A stretch of DNA of 41,880 bases from a virus, in the IMG/VR virus record IMGVR_UViG_3300035661_000134, positions 1-41,880 of that record. The stretch is one strand, 5' to 3'. The stretch's first letter is position 1; each line of letters begins with the position of its first letter. This document shows positions 22,111 to 31,335 of this stretch, one piece after another. The notes beneath the pieces are model-generated. The model worked only from the letters and a program-made list of their open reading frames with translations, did not search any database and was not told where the DNA came from. Position numbers and translations under genes: made by a program.

Positions 22111-23211
22111 TTATTCCTCTCCGTTGTCTTTATCTAATTTTTTCCTTATCCCGTCCGAAGTAATCCCTTTACCGTTTTCGGCTTTCTCTTCTTTTAATCT
22201 CACTTCTCGTTCTCTTAAACCTAATGCCCTATCATGATAATATTTCTTTTCGTTAAGAGATGCAAATCTATAATTCATCATTTCATTAAATTTATTCATA
22301 TCAAAATTAAGTTTCGTTTCAAATTTGTAAGCGTCAATTATTTCTTTATACAATTTACCTTTTTCTTCTAATTCTTTCAATATGTTTTGATATTGGTCTT
22401 TTAATGCTCCCACTTTATCCATATTGCTTTTTATTTTATATTTTAATATCTCTCCCATCTGTTCTAAAAACTGTGCTAAATTTTCATCAACAGATTTAGC
22501 TAAAACTGGATTTTCTGCAATCTCTGTTAAATCTGTAGTAGATAAAGAGCTTGGGTCAACACCATTAACTTTTGCTAAGTAATAACCTTTTATCACTTGA
22601 TTAACACTATCAATAGCTGTGCTATAAGGCATTGATGTAAATAGACTGTTTACATGATGAAGTAAGTCTTCATTTGTCATATTATTTAAAGGTGTCTTTG
22701 CTAAAAGAATAGGGATTATTTGCATTGTTTGAAGGAGTTGTTTTTCGTATATTTCGTTAGCTTGTAAATACTGTTGTGATAATACTTCATACATTTGTCT
22801 ATGTTTGTCAAGGTCAACAAATAAATCTTGTATTCTATTTGCTATTTGTGATAATTCATCTCCGTTAGATTGTTGAGAAGATAAAGGAATATCTGCATTA
22901 GAAACATTACTGCCTTGTTGGAATAAGCTTTCTAAAGGAGGAAGATTGATATTACCGTTTCCGCCTGAAGAATGGGTTTTTTGTTTTGGTTGTTTTTTAG
23001 CTTGTTCTTGCTGTTTAGTTTGCTCTTGTTGTGAAGCTTGTTGTGTTGTTTCTTGTTGTTCTTTTTTCTTTTCAGGTAAGAAAGTAGAGCCTACAATAGC
23101 AGTTCCGATAGCTCCGCCTGTAGTAAGAAATTTATGGTTTTTAGCAAAATCTACCGCCCATTTTCCTACTGTTGGTAAAAATGTTAAACCTCTTAATAAA
23201 GCTCCCCACAT
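22111..23211 (-). CDS. Internal virion protein, Q-rich
   Basis: A 366-residue protein, ATG at 23211. N-terminus carries hydrophobic residues with a glycine run (TTGGAIGTAIVGSTF), then a low-complexity Q/K segment (QQETTQQASQQEQTKQQEQ, from about 53), and a long helical C-terminal half with charged repeats. Together with its neighbours it fits the set of internal/ejection proteins in short-tailed phages. No catalytic motif is seen. It is just two bases from the giant gene, so co-translation is likely. Confidence 0.75.
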   Translation of the reverse strand: MWGALLRGLTFLPTVGKWAVDFAKNHKFLTTGGAIGTAIVGSTFLPEKKKEQQETTQQASQQEQTKQQEQAKKQPKQKTHSSGGNGNINLPPLESLFQQGSNVSNADIPLSSQQSNGDELSQIANRIQDLFVDLDKHRQMYEVLSQQYLQANEIYEKQLLQTMQIIPILLAKTPLNNMTNEDLLHHVNSLFTSMPYSTAIDSVNQVIKGYYLAKVNGVDPSSLSTTDLTEIAENPVLAKSVDENLAQFLEQMGEILKYKIKSNMDKVGALKDQYQNILKELEEKGKLYKEIIDAYKFETKLNFDMNKFNEMMNYRFASLNEKKYYHDRALGLREREVRLKEEKAENGKGITSDGIRKKLDKDNGEE

Positions 23212-23220
23212 GTTAGCTCC

Positions 23221-24150
23221 TTACCATATTTTAGTTGTTTTTGGTAGTAAGTTATCCCACGGTAGTAATGGTAAACTTGTATTTTGCCATGGGAATATTA
23301 TACCTGAATTTGAAGTATTTTGTTGGCTTTGTTGTTGGTTTTGTTGCTGATTATTTTGTTTAGACTGCTTTTTCTTATTTACATATTGTTTTAATTTATT
23401 AACAACTTGCTTTTTCTTTTCTGAGTTTGATGAAGAAGATGTATTTGTTTGAGTTGTATTTGGTGTAAGTGATTGTAAAATACTATTTGTTTTCTCATCA
23501 AATATAGAAGCTATACTACGCATAGCTGGAGCTGAGAATGTATTCTCTTCTTGTGTATTGTTTGTATCAGTTTGATTTTGGTCTTGTTGTAGCATAAAGA
23601 ATGGTAAAACAGAAGTTAAAACTTCTGGATTATCGGCTATCTTCTCTTTATTAAGCAATAGAAATGTTTCTACAGGTTTAGGTAAATTTAACTTTTTTAT
23701 CTGCTCTTCAACATCTTGCATTCTCTTTAAAACTGTTGCTTGTTTTGTTAAAAGCTCGCCTGATAATATAGGAGCCATTTTATCTGCTACATCTTTATCA
23801 TAAAGAGTTTTAAGTTTATCTCCGACTGAAGCATTGGCAAAACTTTCTCTTGTTTGTTTTATCCCTAACACTGTTTCTGCTAATTTGTTTCCTTTTGACG
23901 CCAATTCTTCAAGTTTTGCAAAGTTAATACTTCCGTCTTCATTTAAAGCTTCAGGTAAATAAGTTTTAATTTTATCTTTTAAATCAGAAAGAGATGTATC
24001 AGAATATCTATCAATATAAGGTTTTGCTTTTTGGTATGTAGCTAAAGTAGTAAATAGACCTTGTAAATCCACCATAGCGTCAAGAAACGGATTGCCTGAA
24101 TATTTACTTAAATCTTTAAAACCTGCTTCATTTACTATTGCTATTCCCAT
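23221..24150 (-). CDS. Internal virion protein
   Basis: A 309-residue protein, ATG at 24150 after AAAGGAGTAG. The N-terminal two thirds are helical; the C-terminal third is low-complexity N/Q/S (TNTSSSSNSEKKKQ, QNNQQQNQQQSQQNT), ending IIFPWQNTSLPLLPWDNLLP. Such a disordered Q/N tail recurs in its neighbour, so both may be packaged inside the capsid. Family not recognised; role from context. Confidence 0.75.
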   Translation of the reverse strand: MGIAIVNEAGFKDLSKYSGNPFLDAMVDLQGLFTTLATYQKAKPYIDRYSDTSLSDLKDKIKTYLPEALNEDGSINFAKLEELASKGNKLAETVLGIKQTRESFANASVGDKLKTLYDKDVADKMAPILSGELLTKQATVLKRMQDVEEQIKKLNLPKPVETFLLLNKEKIADNPEVLTSVLPFFMLQQDQNQTDTNNTQEENTFSAPAMRSIASIFDEKTNSILQSLTPNTTQTNTSSSSNSEKKKQVVNKLKQYVNKKKQSKQNNQQQNQQQSQQNTSNSGIIFPWQNTSLPLLPWDNLLPKTTKIW

Positions 24151-24162
24151 CTTTCTACTCCT

Positions 24163-25065
24163 TTAGAATAGTGCTAAACCTAAATCTAAAATATCGTCTA
24201 AACCAAAATCAGCAAGAGCATCAGCTCCCACGTCGGCAATAGCATCAGCACCTACATCAGCAACAGCGTCAGCTCCTATACTTGCACCTACATCGGTAGC
24301 AACGTCAGTAGCTCCGCCTAAAAATCCTCCTGCATTATCAAAAACACTACTTACAGCACTACCTACATCTCCACTAATATCTGGAAGGAAGCCAGATGAA
24401 CCGCTAAAAAGATTACTAACTCCGTTTATTAAACCACTTAAAGTAGGTAAGCCATTAGATAAAAGAAATGCCGAATTTAATAATTGTCCTGCTTGAGCTA
24501 AAGGAGATGTTTTTGGGTAAACTATAGTATTTAAACCGTTTAATACTTTTGCTAAATCAAGTTGCATTTGATACTTACCTATATCTGGATTTATGTTAGC
24601 TAATGTCTCTCCGAAAGAAGCTAATACTTGTGGTGCTGAAGTATAATAATTAACAAGACTTCCTACTTTATCCATATCTAATTTGTTTAAAGTTTTTGTT
24701 TTCTCTTCAGCAACCTTTCCAAAAAGTTGGCTAATTATATCCGATTGTGTATATTGCGTTGCAGGAGTATTATACATACCCATTGCAGATAGATTTAAAG
24801 CAGACTTATTCCATTGATTATTTAGCTGAGTTTGAATAGTATTAAATAAATCTGAATATCTATTTGTTATACTGCTTTGAGTATCACCAAATATCTGGTT
24901 TAATGTATTTGGAAAGTTTCTAAATGTGGATAAAGCTTCATTTACATAAGGAGATATTATATTATATTGAGATGAAGCAATATTACCAACCTGACCTTCT
25001 AAACCTTGAATGATATTATAAGCTTCTTGAACGGTTGGTGGAGTATAATTACCTACATTAGCCAT
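24163..25065 (-). CDS. Internal virion protein with A-D-V-G repeats
   Basis: A 300-residue protein, ATG at 25065 after AGGAGATTAG. The first 210 residues are helical with N/Q/S/T-rich composition. The C-terminal 50 residues consist of short repeats (ADAVADVGADAIADVGADAL), then DILDLGLALF. These amphipathic acidic-alanine repeats resemble membrane-active tails of P22-type ejection proteins, but that is a resemblance only. Position directly after the adaptor protein matches ejection-protein order in podoviruses. Confidence 0.75.
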   Translation of the reverse strand: MANVGNYTPPTVQEAYNIIQGLEGQVGNIASSQYNIISPYVNEALSTFRNFPNTLNQIFGDTQSSITNRYSDLFNTIQTQLNNQWNKSALNLSAMGMYNTPATQYTQSDIISQLFGKVAEEKTKTLNKLDMDKVGSLVNYYTSAPQVLASFGETLANINPDIGKYQMQLDLAKVLNGLNTIVYPKTSPLAQAGQLLNSAFLLSNGLPTLSGLINGVSNLFSGSSGFLPDISGDVGSAVSSVFDNAGGFLGGATDVATDVGASIGADAVADVGADAIADVGADALADFGLDDILDLGLALF

Positions 25066-25080
25066 ATCTAATCTCCTTAA

Positions 25081-25710
25081 TTAATATCTTGGATTATCAA
25101 TCCTTATAAGCGTTTTAGAATATTCTCTTCTTTCCTGTCTTGCTCTCTCGTTGACTTCCATATATTCTTTCAATTTAGCTTCAAGATTAATATCTGCTGA
25201 ATAATATCTTTCAATTAACAATCCCATTGTTAAATTCAATAACTCAAAGTTTTCTTTAAGCAATGGGTGTGTTGCGTTCGGGTCTGTTAAAGTAGGGTTA
25301 TCGTAAGTATAAACATAGTAATCAACAATATAATCACAGTTGTCAACGAGAGAGCAAGAAAAGTATAATCTTTTGTCTATTGCATCGTAATAATAACGAG
25401 TTGGATAACTCTTTAAAGAAGCATCAAACATTAAAAAGAAAGCTTTTGTATCTTTGTCTCCATACAATTCTGTCTTTCTTATTTTATCAAATACTGATTT
25501 AATGTATTTAACATTATCTGTGATGTCTATATAGTAGTTGTCTTTTAAGACTGTAAACAGAGTTGTGCGGTGAGCGTAAGCAAAGTCAATGCGAGTTTCT
25601 AAATCTTGGATTGCGATTGTAAAGTAATTCCATATTTGTGAAAGCAGGGTGTCGTCATACGGGACTTTTTTATCCCGTATGACAAAATCTATAAAATCCT
25701 GATTTGTCAT
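25081..25710 (-). CDS. Head-tail adaptor/connector protein
   Basis: A 209-residue protein, ATG at 25710, right after the capsid gene. Helical start (TNQDFIDFVIRDKKVPYDD), then strand-rich aromatic middle (YYYDAIDKRLYFSCSL, YIVDYYVYTYDNP), and an arginine-rich helix at the end. Size and order match head-tail adaptors such as T7 gp11 or P22 gp4, which bind the portal ring. A strong hairpin overlaps codons 10-19. Confidence 0.65.
   Translation of the reverse strand: MTNQDFIDFVIRDKKVPYDDTLLSQIWNYFTIAIQDLETRIDFAYAHRTTLFTVLKDNYYIDITDNVKYIKSVFDKIRKTELYGDKDTKAFFLMFDASLKSYPTRYYYDAIDKRLYFSCSLVDNCDYIVDYYVYTYDNPTLTDPNATHPLLKENFELLNLTMGLLIERYYSADINLEAKLKEYMEVNERARQERREYSKTLIRIDNPRY
25654..25683 (-). other. 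Perfect 11-bp hairpin at start of adaptor gene
   Basis: GTCATACGGGA (25654-25664), 8-base loop, TCCCGTATGAC (25673-25683). It lies in the first codons of the gene downstream of the major capsid gene. It could attenuate transcription or protect capsid mRNA, giving the high capsid-to-adaptor ratio. Confidence 0.6.
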
Positions 25711-25713
25711 TTA

Positions 25714-26790
25714 TTAAGCTCCGATTAGAACTCCGCCAGCAGGTTGACCTTCTACGCTAAACCATGTTGGAGTTTCGCCCCTTATTGTATGCACTGCTAC
25801 AGACATGTATCTTTTGAAGTCTGCATATTCAGGTGCAAGCACTTGCTCTGGCATTACGATTGCTTCTCTGATTGCATCTTTTGAAAGGAATATTGCGATA
25901 GCTTTTCCTTGTAAAGAAGATTGTGCTTGAGTAAAGAACATATCAATCCATTTACCTTTATCTAAGATAATATCTTGACCGTAAAATCTTCCAACATAAC
26001 CACTGTAAATTCTATCGCTATCACCAAGTCTTGATACCATTGTTTTAAAGTCAGGGTCAGTCATTAATCTCATTTGTGCTTGGTGGTTAATGATTACTAA
26101 GTAATTACCAAATCCTTTACCGTCATATGAAGGAGTATTTTGGTCTGTTAAAGCTTGTGCGAAGTTAAGGATAGTGTCTAAAGTAAGGTTAGCAAAAGTT
26201 GTTTGTGAAAGGTCTTGTTGCTTAATTGTTATTGGAGTTGTATTTTTTGAGAATGTTTTATCAGGGAATACAGACTTACCAGTTAAAACTTGTAATCCGT
26301 TATTTGTGTTTAATCCTAATACATCTAAATAACCAAACGCATTTTCTATTAAATCTCTTTCAAGTGATGCTACTATGCTATCAGCTAATTGTTCTCTGAC
26401 TTCAGCTACAATATCAAAGTTTGTAAATATTTGAGCGTGTAAAGTAATAGGGATTTGGAAACCTCTTTCGTCAACTTCAATGTCAGAAGTTTTGAATGAA
26501 ATAGATTGAGTAGGTAATGGGTCAAATTCACCAATATTGCTTTGCCATAAAGTATCAGTGCCACGAGTAAGTTTCTTTGGAACAATTAAATATTTTCCTT
26601 GATTTTGCCCGAAGTTAGTAAACTTAGAAACATATCTTCTAAAGGTTGCTTCAGGCATTACTTTTTTCATTAACTCTTTACTAATCTCAGCACGAGTTAT
26701 CGGAGCTGTATCGCCTGTGTCAATAAATACATCTGAGCTAAAAGATGCTTGGCTTGGTGTTGCTACTGATTGCCAAAAAACTGTTGCCAT
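25714..26790 (-). CDS. Major capsid protein, HK97-like
   Basis: A 358-residue protein, ATG at 26790 after AAAGGAGGAATG. Sequence features fit an HK97-fold capsid: N-terminal arm with threonine/serine residues, an E-loop region rich in beta (GKYLIVPKKLTRG, IGEFDPLPTQSISFKTSDI), a spine helix (FDIVAEVREQLADSIVASLERDLIENAFGYL) and A-domain strands (NYLVIINHQAQMRLMTDPDF, SGYVGRFYGQDIIL). Preceded by the scaffold gene and driven by the strong promoter at 27438. It is likely the most abundant virion protein. The capsid call rests on order, length and style, not an exact motif. Confidence 0.82.
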   Translation of the reverse strand: MATVFWQSVATPSQASFSSDVFIDTGDTAPITRAEISKELMKKVMPEATFRRYVSKFTNFGQNQGKYLIVPKKLTRGTDTLWQSNIGEFDPLPTQSISFKTSDIEVDERGFQIPITLHAQIFTNFDIVAEVREQLADSIVASLERDLIENAFGYLDVLGLNTNNGLQVLTGKSVFPDKTFSKNTTPITIKQQDLSQTTFANLTLDTILNFAQALTDQNTPSYDGKGFGNYLVIINHQAQMRLMTDPDFKTMVSRLGDSDRIYSGYVGRFYGQDIILDKGKWIDMFFTQAQSSLQGKAIAIFLSKDAIREAIVMPEQVLAPEYADFKRYMSVAVHTIRGETPTWFSVEGQPAGGVLIGA

Positions 26791-26815
26791 AGTCTCTCAT
26801 TCCTCCTTTATTAAA

Positions 26816-27418
26816 TTAGTTTAAACTTTCAGGTAATATCTCTTCGTAAATAGTTGCTTTAGGTATGCCAGTCTTTCTTTTCTTACCATTTTCATCTTCT
26901 ATACCATCTAAAAATTCAATATGTGCTATACCTTTTGCTGTTATTCTTTCAAGATATTTTTTATAGTCATTATAAAAGTCTTTCATATTGTATGAAGGTA
27001 ATTGTTGTTGTGGTTTTTGATTTGATGAAGAAGAAGTTTTAAATTGTGAAGAGAGTAATTCTTTAGAAAAAGATGCTACCTCTCTTATAACTTCTTTGTA
27101 AGCATCTTCCAGATACTCTAAGTAATCATCTTTAACTTTATTAGCTTGAATGTCAGCTAAAACTTTTTGGTCTGCTTTAGGCACGACCATGTTTAAAATT
27201 TGGTAAAATTTCGGTAGATTTTGATACTTTGAAGCGAACCTTACAATGCCAATCTCTTTCCATGCTTTAAATTTTGCTTCTACATCTTCATTGTTTTGTT
27301 GTGCTTCTGCTTGAGTATAATTCTGCGACTGTGATTGAGACTGAGATTGAGATTGAGATTGTGTCTCATTTGTCAATTCTTTCAATTGTTCTAATAATTG
27401 CTCAAGTTCTTTATCCAT
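26816..27418 (-). CDS. Scaffolding protein
   Basis: A 200-residue, highly charged, mostly helical protein, ATG at 27418 after AAAGGAGG. A serine-glutamine repeat (QSQSQSQSQSQSQ, residues 21-33) lies near the N-terminus, with a second low-complexity stretch (TSSSSNQKPQQQLP). Directly upstream of the capsid gene, as scaffolds normally are. Assigned by position and composition. Confidence 0.7.
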   Translation of the reverse strand: MDKELEQLLEQLKELTNETQSQSQSQSQSQSQNYTQAEAQQNNEDVEAKFKAWKEIGIVRFASKYQNLPKFYQILNMVVPKADQKVLADIQANKVKDDYLEYLEDAYKEVIREVASFSKELLSSQFKTSSSSNQKPQQQLPSYNMKDFYNDYKKYLERITAKGIAHIEFLDGIEDENGKKRKTGIPKATIYEEILPESLN

Positions 27419-27437
27419 TAGTATCCTCCTTTTATAA

Positions 27438-27466
27438 AATATAATATAAATTTCTCAATTTGTCAA
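27438..27466 (-). promoter_or_regulatory. Capsid promoter
   Basis: On the minus strand TTGACA (27461-27466), 17-bp spacer, TATATT (27438-27443). The -35 box overlaps the end of the terminase gene. It sits right ahead of the scaffold and capsid genes, matching their need for high expression. Confidence 0.8.
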
Positions 27467-28914
27467 TACTCTGGCACAACAATTTTAAGTTTATCAAATT
27501 TGTTTTGTCTTGCTACTCCCCATATCACATAACGCAATGCATCATGGATATGGTCGTAGTAGCCATCTTTTATCGGTTTCCCAAGCTCGTCCATTTTGAA
27601 CTCTCCTAAGAAGCCTGCCATTGAAATAGGGGCATCTGGGGAAACCTGTAATGCTCTTTGATTTCTTATATCTTTCTCTAACAATTCCCTAATCAATCCT
27701 ACACTATCCATAATCGGCACTTTATTTGTTTTAACTTCAATATTATACTCTTGCCTAATTCTATTGATAAGTGAAACGCCATCTGATTGTGAAGCTTGAC
27801 GCCCTGCAATATCTCCATACCATTCAATTTGTAAGGGGTCAAGTCTCCACTTCTCCCTTAACCTTCTTCTAAGCAAGTCTATAAACTGTAAAGTAGAAAT
27901 GTTTTCACCTAATAGTTCATCTATTACAATCAACCTTCCCCACTCATCTTCAGCAAGTAAAACAAATGCTGGGCGTCTGAAACCAAAATCAAGCCCAGCA
28001 TAAACTTTATAGAAATATAAAAGGTCTTTTGGAGTTATAGCACCTTTGAAAACATTTGCTTCACTAAAAGATGATGTATATAAACCATCATCAACATATG
28101 CAGAACCCCATTCCCCGTGTAGCATAACACGGCGAAATGCATAATTGCGATGTTCCATTTCAACGTAAAACGAGTGGGAAAGATTAAATTGTTTTGCTAA
28201 TATATAATCACCTTCTCTTCCAATCACTTCATAACGAGTATTACCAATTACATAATACTCTTTATCTTCATACATATATGGAATAGCTTTTGAAGTGAAA
28301 ACACGCACAGGAATTTTTACTTTGATATAGTTATCGTAAGACGAGCTTTTAATTATCTTAGTCTGAGGATAATTGTTTTTTACGAACTTTTTATAAACCC
28401 AGTGCGTCTCAGGAACAGGGTTAAGATTAAGTAAGCCTCTGTTGAAATCTCTTCTTAAACGCATACGTTGAGAGACTTCGTCAAAAGCTTCTTCACTAAT
28501 ACGATCAAGCTCATCTATTACTACTACGTTAAACTCATATGAAAGAACCGACCTATATTGTTGATTTTTATCTGAAAGTGAAAGATAAAAGATTTTCGTG
28601 CCTGTTAAAAGGTTTTCCATATATTGCAGGTCATCTTTAACAACAAACACTTCATCTTGCTTAGCCCCAATCTCAGCACACTTTTTGCGAAACTCCGATA
28701 CAAGCGTGTTTTTCAAGTCTCTAAGACTTTCCCGAGCTATCAAAATTTGGCTATTTTTATATCTCTCATCAAAAAATAAAGTAAGGAGTATAATAACAGA
28801 TACAGTTGTTTTAGCTGAACCTTTACCTCCAACAGATAAAACCCACCTTATATCAGGCTCATTAAAAAACGTATTATAAATTTCTGCCTGCTTTTCAGTC
28901 AGAATAATACTCAA
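27463..28914 (-). CDS. Terminase large subunit
   Basis: A 483-residue DNA-packaging motor. TTG at 28914 with AGGAG six bases upstream. ATPase: Walker A GGKGSAKT (29-36), Walker B VVVIDE (130-135). Nuclease: D309 in YAGLDFGFRRPAF, with a later acidic set around YGDIAGRQ and DHIHDALRY, as in RNase H-like terminase nucleases. Length is normal. It cuts concatemers and packages DNA through the portal encoded at 33612-35459. The small terminase is not obvious; the protein at 31336 is a candidate. Confidence 0.93.
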   Translation of the reverse strand: MSIILTEKQAEIYNTFFNEPDIRWVLSVGGKGSAKTTVSVIILLTLFFDERYKNSQILIARESLRDLKNTLVSEFRKKCAEIGAKQDEVFVVKDDLQYMENLLTGTKIFYLSLSDKNQQYRSVLSYEFNVVVIDELDRISEEAFDEVSQRMRLRRDFNRGLLNLNPVPETHWVYKKFVKNNYPQTKIIKSSSYDNYIKVKIPVRVFTSKAIPYMYEDKEYYVIGNTRYEVIGREGDYILAKQFNLSHSFYVEMEHRNYAFRRVMLHGEWGSAYVDDGLYTSSFSEANVFKGAITPKDLLYFYKVYAGLDFGFRRPAFVLLAEDEWGRLIVIDELLGENISTLQFIDLLRRRLREKWRLDPLQIEWYGDIAGRQASQSDGVSLINRIRQEYNIEVKTNKVPIMDSVGLIRELLEKDIRNQRALQVSPDAPISMAGFLGEFKMDELGKPIKDGYYDHIHDALRYVIWGVARQNKFDKLKIVVPEY

Positions 28915-28923
28915 ATATTACTC

Positions 28924-29295
28924 CTAAGTGTTTGATTTAGGTATTTTTATAACTAAACTATTTGAAGCAATGATAAACTGGTCTTGGTTTAGATATGGTT
29001 TAGCTTCTATTAAATTTACCGTAGCTACTAAGTTATTACCGTTATATAACTGCACCTGCGAAACCATATTGTTAGTAGGTGCAATATCAGATGTTGCAAG
29101 GCAAAAAGTTATTGCAGATGCATTAGATATATAAACATAAGAAGTATCTTCACTTGTTTGAGTTTGTCCGAATTGCACTCTTTGATAACCGCCACCTTGA
29201 CACTCTGTTCCATCTTGTCTAATCAATGCAACATATAAGTTTTGAAATGTTGGAGCTATCAAATCTGCAAATGATTTAGTTAAAACTGTTGCCAT
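28924..29295 (-). CDS. Small tail/virion-surface protein
   Basis: A 123-residue beta-rich protein, ATG at 29295 after GGAGG. The pattern YVALIRQDGTECQGGGYQRVQF with later AITFCLATSDI and LYNGNNLVATVNL resembles a family of small phage structural proteins with a conserved G-G-x-Y-x-R motif. It is probably a tail or decoration component. It has its own consensus promoter (29320), so it is likely made in quantity. Confidence 0.7.
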   Translation of the reverse strand: MATVLTKSFADLIAPTFQNLYVALIRQDGTECQGGGYQRVQFGQTQTSEDTSYVYISNASAITFCLATSDIAPTNNMVSQVQLYNGNNLVATVNLIEAKPYLNQDQFIIASNSLVIKIPKSNT

Positions 29296-29468
29296 TCTTT
29301 ATCAACCTCCGATAATATTATTATAACAGAAAAATTAGATGTGTCAATTACTTTCTCATTTAACACTAATTCTCCTTGAACGGAGCCATCAGATTTAACA
29401 TATATAACCGCTCCTTGATTTACTTTTACACTCTTACCTTGCTTGCCTTGTATTATATCTATACCCAT
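29280..29468 (-). CDS. Small late protein
   Basis: A 62-residue beta-rich protein, ATG at 29468, overlapping the end of the preceding tail gene by 10 bases and the next gene by 16. It reads IIQGKQGKSVKVNQGAVIYV then SVIIILSEVDKEWQQF. Unknown function; its placement inside tail genes suggests a minor virion protein. Confidence 0.65.
   Translation of the reverse strand: MGIDIIQGKQGKSVKVNQGAVIYVKSDGSVQGELVLNEKVIDTSNFSVIIILSEVDKEWQQF
29320..29347 (-). promoter_or_regulatory. Late promoter within tail genes
   Basis: TTGACA (29342-29347 complement), 16-bp spacer, TATAAT (29320-29325 complement). It lies inside the 3' part of the 62-residue gene and points at the 123-residue gene starting at 29295. 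Confidence 0.75.
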
Positions 29469-30631
29469 ATTACGAATTCCTCAATCCTTAAAGCATTTTT
29501 AGAGTAAAGAGTGATAACAAACTCATCGCCACGAGCTAATAGCCTGTAATTACTCTTGTTATAAAGTATGCCATAAGACCAGATATTGTAGCCGTTATCA
29601 TATCTTGCTTCAATTGTCATAGAAGCAATTCTATCTGTATCCGTCTTTTGAGCTTCGGGGATTTTTATTGTTGCATATTTAAAGACTAAATAAGGAGTAT
29701 TTAATCTAAAGTTAATTTCATGGTAATTAGTAGTGATTAAAAATTCACTTTGTAAAATATCTGTAATTATATAAAAATTAGTCTCTTGTAGCTTACAACA
29801 GACATTAGGAGTTAAGAATATAGTTTCTCTACCAAAATAATAGTTTTTCAAATCTTTAGTAATGTAAATGAAAGAGTTATAAAGCGTATTGTAAAACACA
29901 AAAAATGATTGTGTTTCTCTAACAAAAACAACACCTGAATTTTCAAATTCTTGAAATGGTGTATATCTATAGTCAAAAGTTTTTAAAGTTTGTAAATAAA
30001 TAATATCCTTTATATGCATTTTCAATATAACTGTAAAATCATCACCAATGAGATAAAGGTTCTCTTCAAAGCTAAGTAAATCAATATTCACAACAGGATT
30101 TGAAAACGATGTGAAAGAAAATGAATTAATATTAACAGTAGAACCATCATCAGCAGAAGCGATAGCTCCTGCACTATCTAAACCAAAAAGATGAATAGTG
30201 GTCGGATTAGATGTTATAACAGCAAAAAGTTGCGGTGTTAGTTGCTTTACTTTAATAATGTTTTGATTGGCATTATCTATAGTTAAAGTTATTGTTTTAG
30301 CTTTATCTGTTGTAGTATCTATTACTAAACATTTGTTTTGGTAAAATACATAATAAACATTTCCAAATACACAAAAACCATTGAAGTTTGGAGTTTGGTA
30401 TAGTGTATTTAAATTGTATAAAACTATATCGTCAATTTGTTTATAAATATAAATTATCTTACCGTTTAAATAAAAACCATCGTAAACATCTGTAGCGTTA
30501 AGTGAATAATTAGAAATTAATGTTTTAAGAATTTGAGGAAATATTACATTTTTGTTTTCAGCTAACTTAACAAACTCGCCAGTAATTTTATGTATTGGCA
30601 ATTCTAAAGGTTTAATAAGTTTTAACTCCAC
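29459..30631 (-). CDS. Tail protein, beta-propeller-like
   Basis: About 390 residues. The frame opens at TTG 30649, but GTG at 30631 fits the GGAGG site better. Repeated strands with aromatic residues (YDGFYLNGKIIYIYKQIDDIVLYN, FCVFGNVYYVFYQNKCLVID, ENLYLIGDDFTVIL, SFFVFYNTLYNSFIYI) suggest a beta-propeller. Podoviral tail tubular/stabiliser proteins such as P22 gp10 or T7 gp12 share this look. Position after the 237-residue tail gene supports a tail-tube role. Confidence 0.68.
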   Translation of the reverse strand: MELKLIKPLELPIHKITGEFVKLAENKNVIFPQILKTLISNYSLNATDVYDGFYLNGKIIYIYKQIDDIVLYNLNTLYQTPNFNGFCVFGNVYYVFYQNKCLVIDTTTDKAKTITLTIDNANQNIIKVKQLTPQLFAVITSNPTTIHLFGLDSAGAIASADDGSTVNINSFSFTSFSNPVVNIDLLSFEENLYLIGDDFTVILKMHIKDIIYLQTLKTFDYRYTPFQEFENSGVVFVRETQSFFVFYNTLYNSFIYITKDLKNYYFGRETIFLTPNVCCKLQETNFYIITDILQSEFLITTNYHEINFRLNTPYLVFKYATIKIPEAQKTDTDRIASMTIEARYDNGYNIWSYGILYNKSNYRLLARGDEFVITLYSKNALRIEEFVIWV

Positions 30632-31335
30632 GTGTTGCAATCCCTCCAACTGTCAAATTTTCTTATCCAATAAGTCATTTTACAATTAGGTTGAATATAG
30701 GTTAAACCGTATACAGGAAAATTAGCAATTGAGGTAATATACCTATCGCTGTATATAGTAGGTGTTATTGTAATACTGTAATTAGCTGGTAAATTTATAT
30801 ATCTTAAAGCTGTTGTAGAAGCTGTAGTATTTAAACTAAACTGCATATTAGAATTTAAATATCTCAACAAATTAACACTACTATAACCATAAATAGAGAT
30901 AGTGGATACATTACCTAAGAAAACAATTTTATATTTATTTAATACATCTGATTTAGGTAGCTTCATATCAGAAGCTAAATAAAATTTAAGTTCAGTTGAG
31001 TTTAAATCCTGTCCTAATGTAAAAGTATTTCCTATTATATATTCTTTGATATTTGTTGTAGGTCTTTCTACTTTATTAAAAGTAAAGCTTGAAAATAATT
31101 CAGGATTGTAAGATTTTACAGGTAAAGGAAATTTAAGTTTTGCCCCTTTTGAGAAATGTATAATATCAAAAATATATACTTGAGCTATAACTGAAAAATA
31201 ATTATAACCTCCCCAATAATCACATTCATTCCAAGAATTTGTAAATTTATAAGCCCATGCTGTATTATCACATTTTACTTGTTCTTTTATATAATCAGAA
31301 AAAGATAAAGTTGTTCTTATTGTGTTTATATTCAT
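30622..31335 (-). CDS. Tail-associated protein, beta-rich
   Basis: A 237-residue protein, ATG at 31335. Rich in asparagine, tyrosine and threonine with many short strands (YNYFSVIAQVYIFDI, YSITITPTIYSDRYI), and paired cysteine/tryptophan motifs at both ends (WNECDYWGGYN and WRDCNTWS). The matching W-x2-C motifs are notable and may clamp the ends together. No family recognised; tail position suggests a structural role. Confidence 0.7.
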   Translation of the reverse strand: MNINTIRTTLSFSDYIKEQVKCDNTAWAYKFTNSWNECDYWGGYNYFSVIAQVYIFDIIHFSKGAKLKFPLPVKSYNPELFSSFTFNKVERPTTNIKEYIIGNTFTLGQDLNSTELKFYLASDMKLPKSDVLNKYKIVFLGNVSTISIYGYSSVNLLRYLNSNMQFSLNTTASTTALRYINLPANYSITITPTIYSDRYITSIANFPVYGLTYIQPNCKMTYWIRKFDSWRDCNTWS

